Assembly (NCBI RefSeq): GCF_002897375.1
Contig: NZ_BFAG01000001.1
Location: 1-64,000, forward strand
DNA: 64,000 nt
Source: Deinococcus aerius
GTDB taxonomy: Bacteria; Deinococcota; Deinococci; Deinococcales; Deinococcaceae
Reading direction: 5' to 3'
The notes beneath the pieces were generated by a model. It saw nothing but the letters and a program-made list of their open reading frames with translations, did not search any database and was not told the DNA's origin. Numbering within the stretch: position 1 is the first letter of the stretch; every line of letters begins with the position of its first letter. The position numbers and the translations under genes are program-made. Positions 62,517 to 64,000 of this stretch are shown one piece after another.

Positions 62517-62555
62517 ATCTTGCTTGCCGGCGGGACTTGGCACTTCGCGCGCTTC
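62517..62555. promoter_or_regulatory. Inverted repeat, possible operator of the tns operon
   Basis: AAGTGCCAAG (62517-62526) and CTTGGCACTT (62546-62555) are perfect 10-base inverted arms 19 nt apart, 39 nt before the tnsA start. Suited to a dimeric repressor or an RNA hairpin in the leader. Confidence 0.5.
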
Positions 62556-62872
62556 ATGAGAATGAAGCTTGTCCTGGTGTCCCAGGATCCCCCACGGGCA
62601 TGTTACGCCCCCGGTGAAAACGAGGTCTAGCCCTTGGATGAGTGGGAAGATGAGAAGCCCAGGGGGAAAATCACCGGGGACTCAGAGTGGAATGCGTGCT
62701 GGACGGCGTGAATCACGCTTGTGTAGGTACATGTGTGGGGACAATCGGCGACACGCGGTTTTCCCACTTTTACGCTGTGTGTGAAAACTGGTCCGGCCGC
62801 CGCTCGGAGGGCCCGTCGAATTGCCGACGCAGGCGCGCGCGGCGAAGCTGCGATATGACCTGGGATAAGCGC

Positions 62873-62890
62873 CGCGCGCCCGGGCGCGCG
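62873..62890. repeat. 18-bp perfect GC palindrome
   Basis: CGCGCGCCCGGGCGCGCG reads the same on both strands, in noncoding DNA beyond tnsA. Confidence 0.6.
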
Positions 62891-63095
62891 GACGTTGCTC
62901 ATGCGCACTTGACTCAGGGATCACCGATGTTCAAAGAGGACCGGCCGGGTCCCCCTGGGGCGATCGTGGATGTACGATGCGCTCAGGTTGACGCCAGCCG
63001 GTTCACTCCCCGTGTCAGCGGAGTTTTAGGGTAGGCGGCATCGCCCGCGCGCGCAAGGACGCCACGCGGACGGCACGAGGACGCCGTGGATGCCG

Positions 63096-63130
63096 CTCCC
63101 TCCCGGCCAGACCCGTCAGCCGGGAGGGAG
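63096..63130. repeat. 12-bp stem-loop
   Basis: CTCCCTCCCGGC pairs perfectly with GCCGGGAGGGAG over an 11-nt loop. No T-run follows on either strand, so it may be a structural or protein-binding element rather than a terminator. Confidence 0.5.
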
Positions 63131-63250
63131 GCAGTGCGGCCGCTGGTCACTGGCCGCGGGAGACGGTGATGTCGACAGGAAGTTCGATCCTCGCGTGGGC
63201 GACCTGATCGCCCACCACGGCTGCGTTCGCGAGAGCCGTACGAGGGGCAC

Positions 63251-64000
63251 ATGACGCAATCATCTTTGCCAGCAGGCGTGGACCGTCCTGCCATGACGGC
63301 GGCGCTTCAGCGCCTCGATGACATTCTGGGTGTGCAGCACGGGGGGTTGTTGCGGCGGTTGCAGACGGAGTTGGAGGTCCTCGATTGGGCATGGCGGCGA
63401 GGCTGCCTCCTGATGGAACGAGATGCGCTTCCAGCAGACGAGAGGTATGCCGTCATTGACGGGTGGCGCGCCCTGCTGAACGCGTTCGATGACCGTGGTG
63501 TCCCCCCGGCGCTTCCTGACACTCCGGGCCCTGCGGTGAATTTGCGCATCGTACCTTCCGACGAAGCTTCTGCCTATGAGGCACGGTTGCGTGGGCAGCT
63601 CGCGGGGTTGCCGTGGGAGGCCCGGCCGGTGTGCGCGATTGAAGCCCTTTTGGACGCGCAGGCCTTCGCCGCATCTTTGACGTGCAAGGACGCGGTAAAA
63701 CTGCTGCTGCTGGCCTGTGACGCCCTGGGCTTCCGCCGCGTGGACCCGGGGGAGTTTGGGATCGCACTCACGTACTTCCAGCGGCTGGTCGCGCGCGGCT
63801 GGGTGGTAGCCAAGGCGTGGACGGCTGTGTCCGCCCGGCGCGAGGTGATGTTGATCGCTGGCAATACCCGGTCGGAGGGGTGCGTTGTGATGGAGCCCTG
63901 CGCGCCCGGGGAGAGCCGTCACTCGATTGGCGTCACCGACGAGGGCCGCGTCAGGTTCCGGGCGCATCTCACGTTCATCAAGGCTGACCTCCTGGAGGAC
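63251..64000 (+). CDS. Hypothetical protein, truncated by window end
   Basis: An open frame of 250 codons from ATG (CGAGGGG upstream) to the window edge with no stop. Composition and the absence of stops support coding in this frame on the plus strand; open frames on the minus strand are its shadows. It has helices (LQRLDDILGVQHGGLLRRLQ) and a beta-rich end (EVMLIAGNTRSEGCVVMEP). No family is recognised. It may be cargo or the gene flanking the transposon. Confidence 0.6.
   Translation, partial: MTQSSLPAGVDRPAMTAALQRLDDILGVQHGGLLRRLQTELEVLDWAWRRGCLLMERDALPADERYAVIDGWRALLNAFDDRGVPPALPDTPGPAVNLRIVPSDEASAYEARLRGQLAGLPWEARPVCAIEALLDAQAFAASLTCKDAVKLLLLACDALGFRRVDPGEFGIALTYFQRLVARGWVVAKAWTAVSARREVMLIAGNTRSEGCVVMEPCAPGESRHSIGVTDEGRVRFRAHLTFIKADLLED

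Larger units (their letters stand above)
62479..63250. other. Noncoding region beyond tnsA; candidate right end of the transposon
   Basis: No gene is supported over about 770 nt. It contains an inverted repeat near tnsA (62517-62555), GTGGGAAGA/GGGGGAAAA/TTTTCCCAC-type sites (62642-62650, 62662-62670, 62759-62767), an 18-bp perfect palindrome (62873-62890) and a 12-bp stem-loop (63096-63130). Related words also occur in the 41.2-kb flank. The true end may lie here or beyond the window. Confidence 0.45.

Noticed and set aside
62732..62745. TGTGTGGGGACAAT, 12 of 14 bases like the Tn7 terminus TGTGGGCGGACAAT
   Set aside because: It points to the right on the plus strand, so it would be the left end of an element lying to the right, not the end next to tnsA. 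A chance match cannot be excluded.
41176..64000. CRISPR-associated transposon
   Set aside because: No cas gene or repeat-spacer array is seen beside tnsABC-tniQ, and the TniQ has TnsD-like length.

Overview
The window is a high-GC stretch (about 70%) of a Deinococcus-type chromosome. Three things point that way: the gene families (Hsp33, HlyIII, DUF2269, the prokaryotic ProS, an IMP dehydrogenase interrupted by an intein); GC-rich dispersed palindromes; and many genes that place a TANNNT -10 box only 6-7 nt before the start codon, the signature of leaderless transcripts common in this genus. The species cannot be named from the sequence alone.

Region 1 (1-41.1 kb) looks like ordinary chromosome. 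It holds two secreted or lipid-anchored proteins (0.4-3.1 kb); a divergent regulatory locus with an NB-ARC/LuxR regulator, a cupin and a SARP/BTAD regulator (3.1-7.3 kb); one intact tRNA-Ala with two decayed tRNA-Ala-like copies nearby; guaB with a 381-residue intein (8.5-11.2 kb); membrane and quality-control genes (HlyIII, site-2 protease, tRNA nucleotidyltransferase, HtrA-like protease, Hsp33; 11.2-17.1 kb); a peptide ABC-transporter binding protein; a two-component pair (19.4-23.4 kb); an envelope or glycan cluster (24.7-30.9 kb); then small proteins, leuS with a candidate leader-peptide attenuator, an EamA protein, a DUF1345 protein, a methyltransferase, proS, a VOC protein and a nucleotidyltransferase.

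Region 2 (about 41.2 kb to about 62.8 kb or beyond) is a Tn7-like transposon. On the minus strand, tnsA-tnsB-tnsC-tniQ (62.5-56.6 kb) form an overlapping operon that continues through five small uncharacterised genes to a strong terminator at 53.95 kb. The rest appears to be cargo with a defence character. Module A (45.7-41.5 kb) is a tight four-gene operon: winged-helix protein, BREX-ATPase-like P-loop protein, PIN-like nuclease and an N4-type DNA methyltransferase. Module B (53.5-46.8 kb) is a PLD-nuclease/SNF2-helicase gene, split by a frameshift in a six-base homopolymer, followed by an 1100-residue Eco57I-type DNA methylase. Between them lies a possible PD-(D/E)XK plus HEPN-like protein. 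GTGGGAAAA-type repeats occur in both flanks and may be transposase-binding sites, but exact ends and target duplication could not be fixed.

The strongest candidate for something undescribed is module A, a methyltransferase/PIN/ATPase/winged-helix cassette carried by the transposon. Also notable are the leuS attenuator, the guaB intein beside the catalytic cysteine, and the long tail of unknown genes in the transposition operon.
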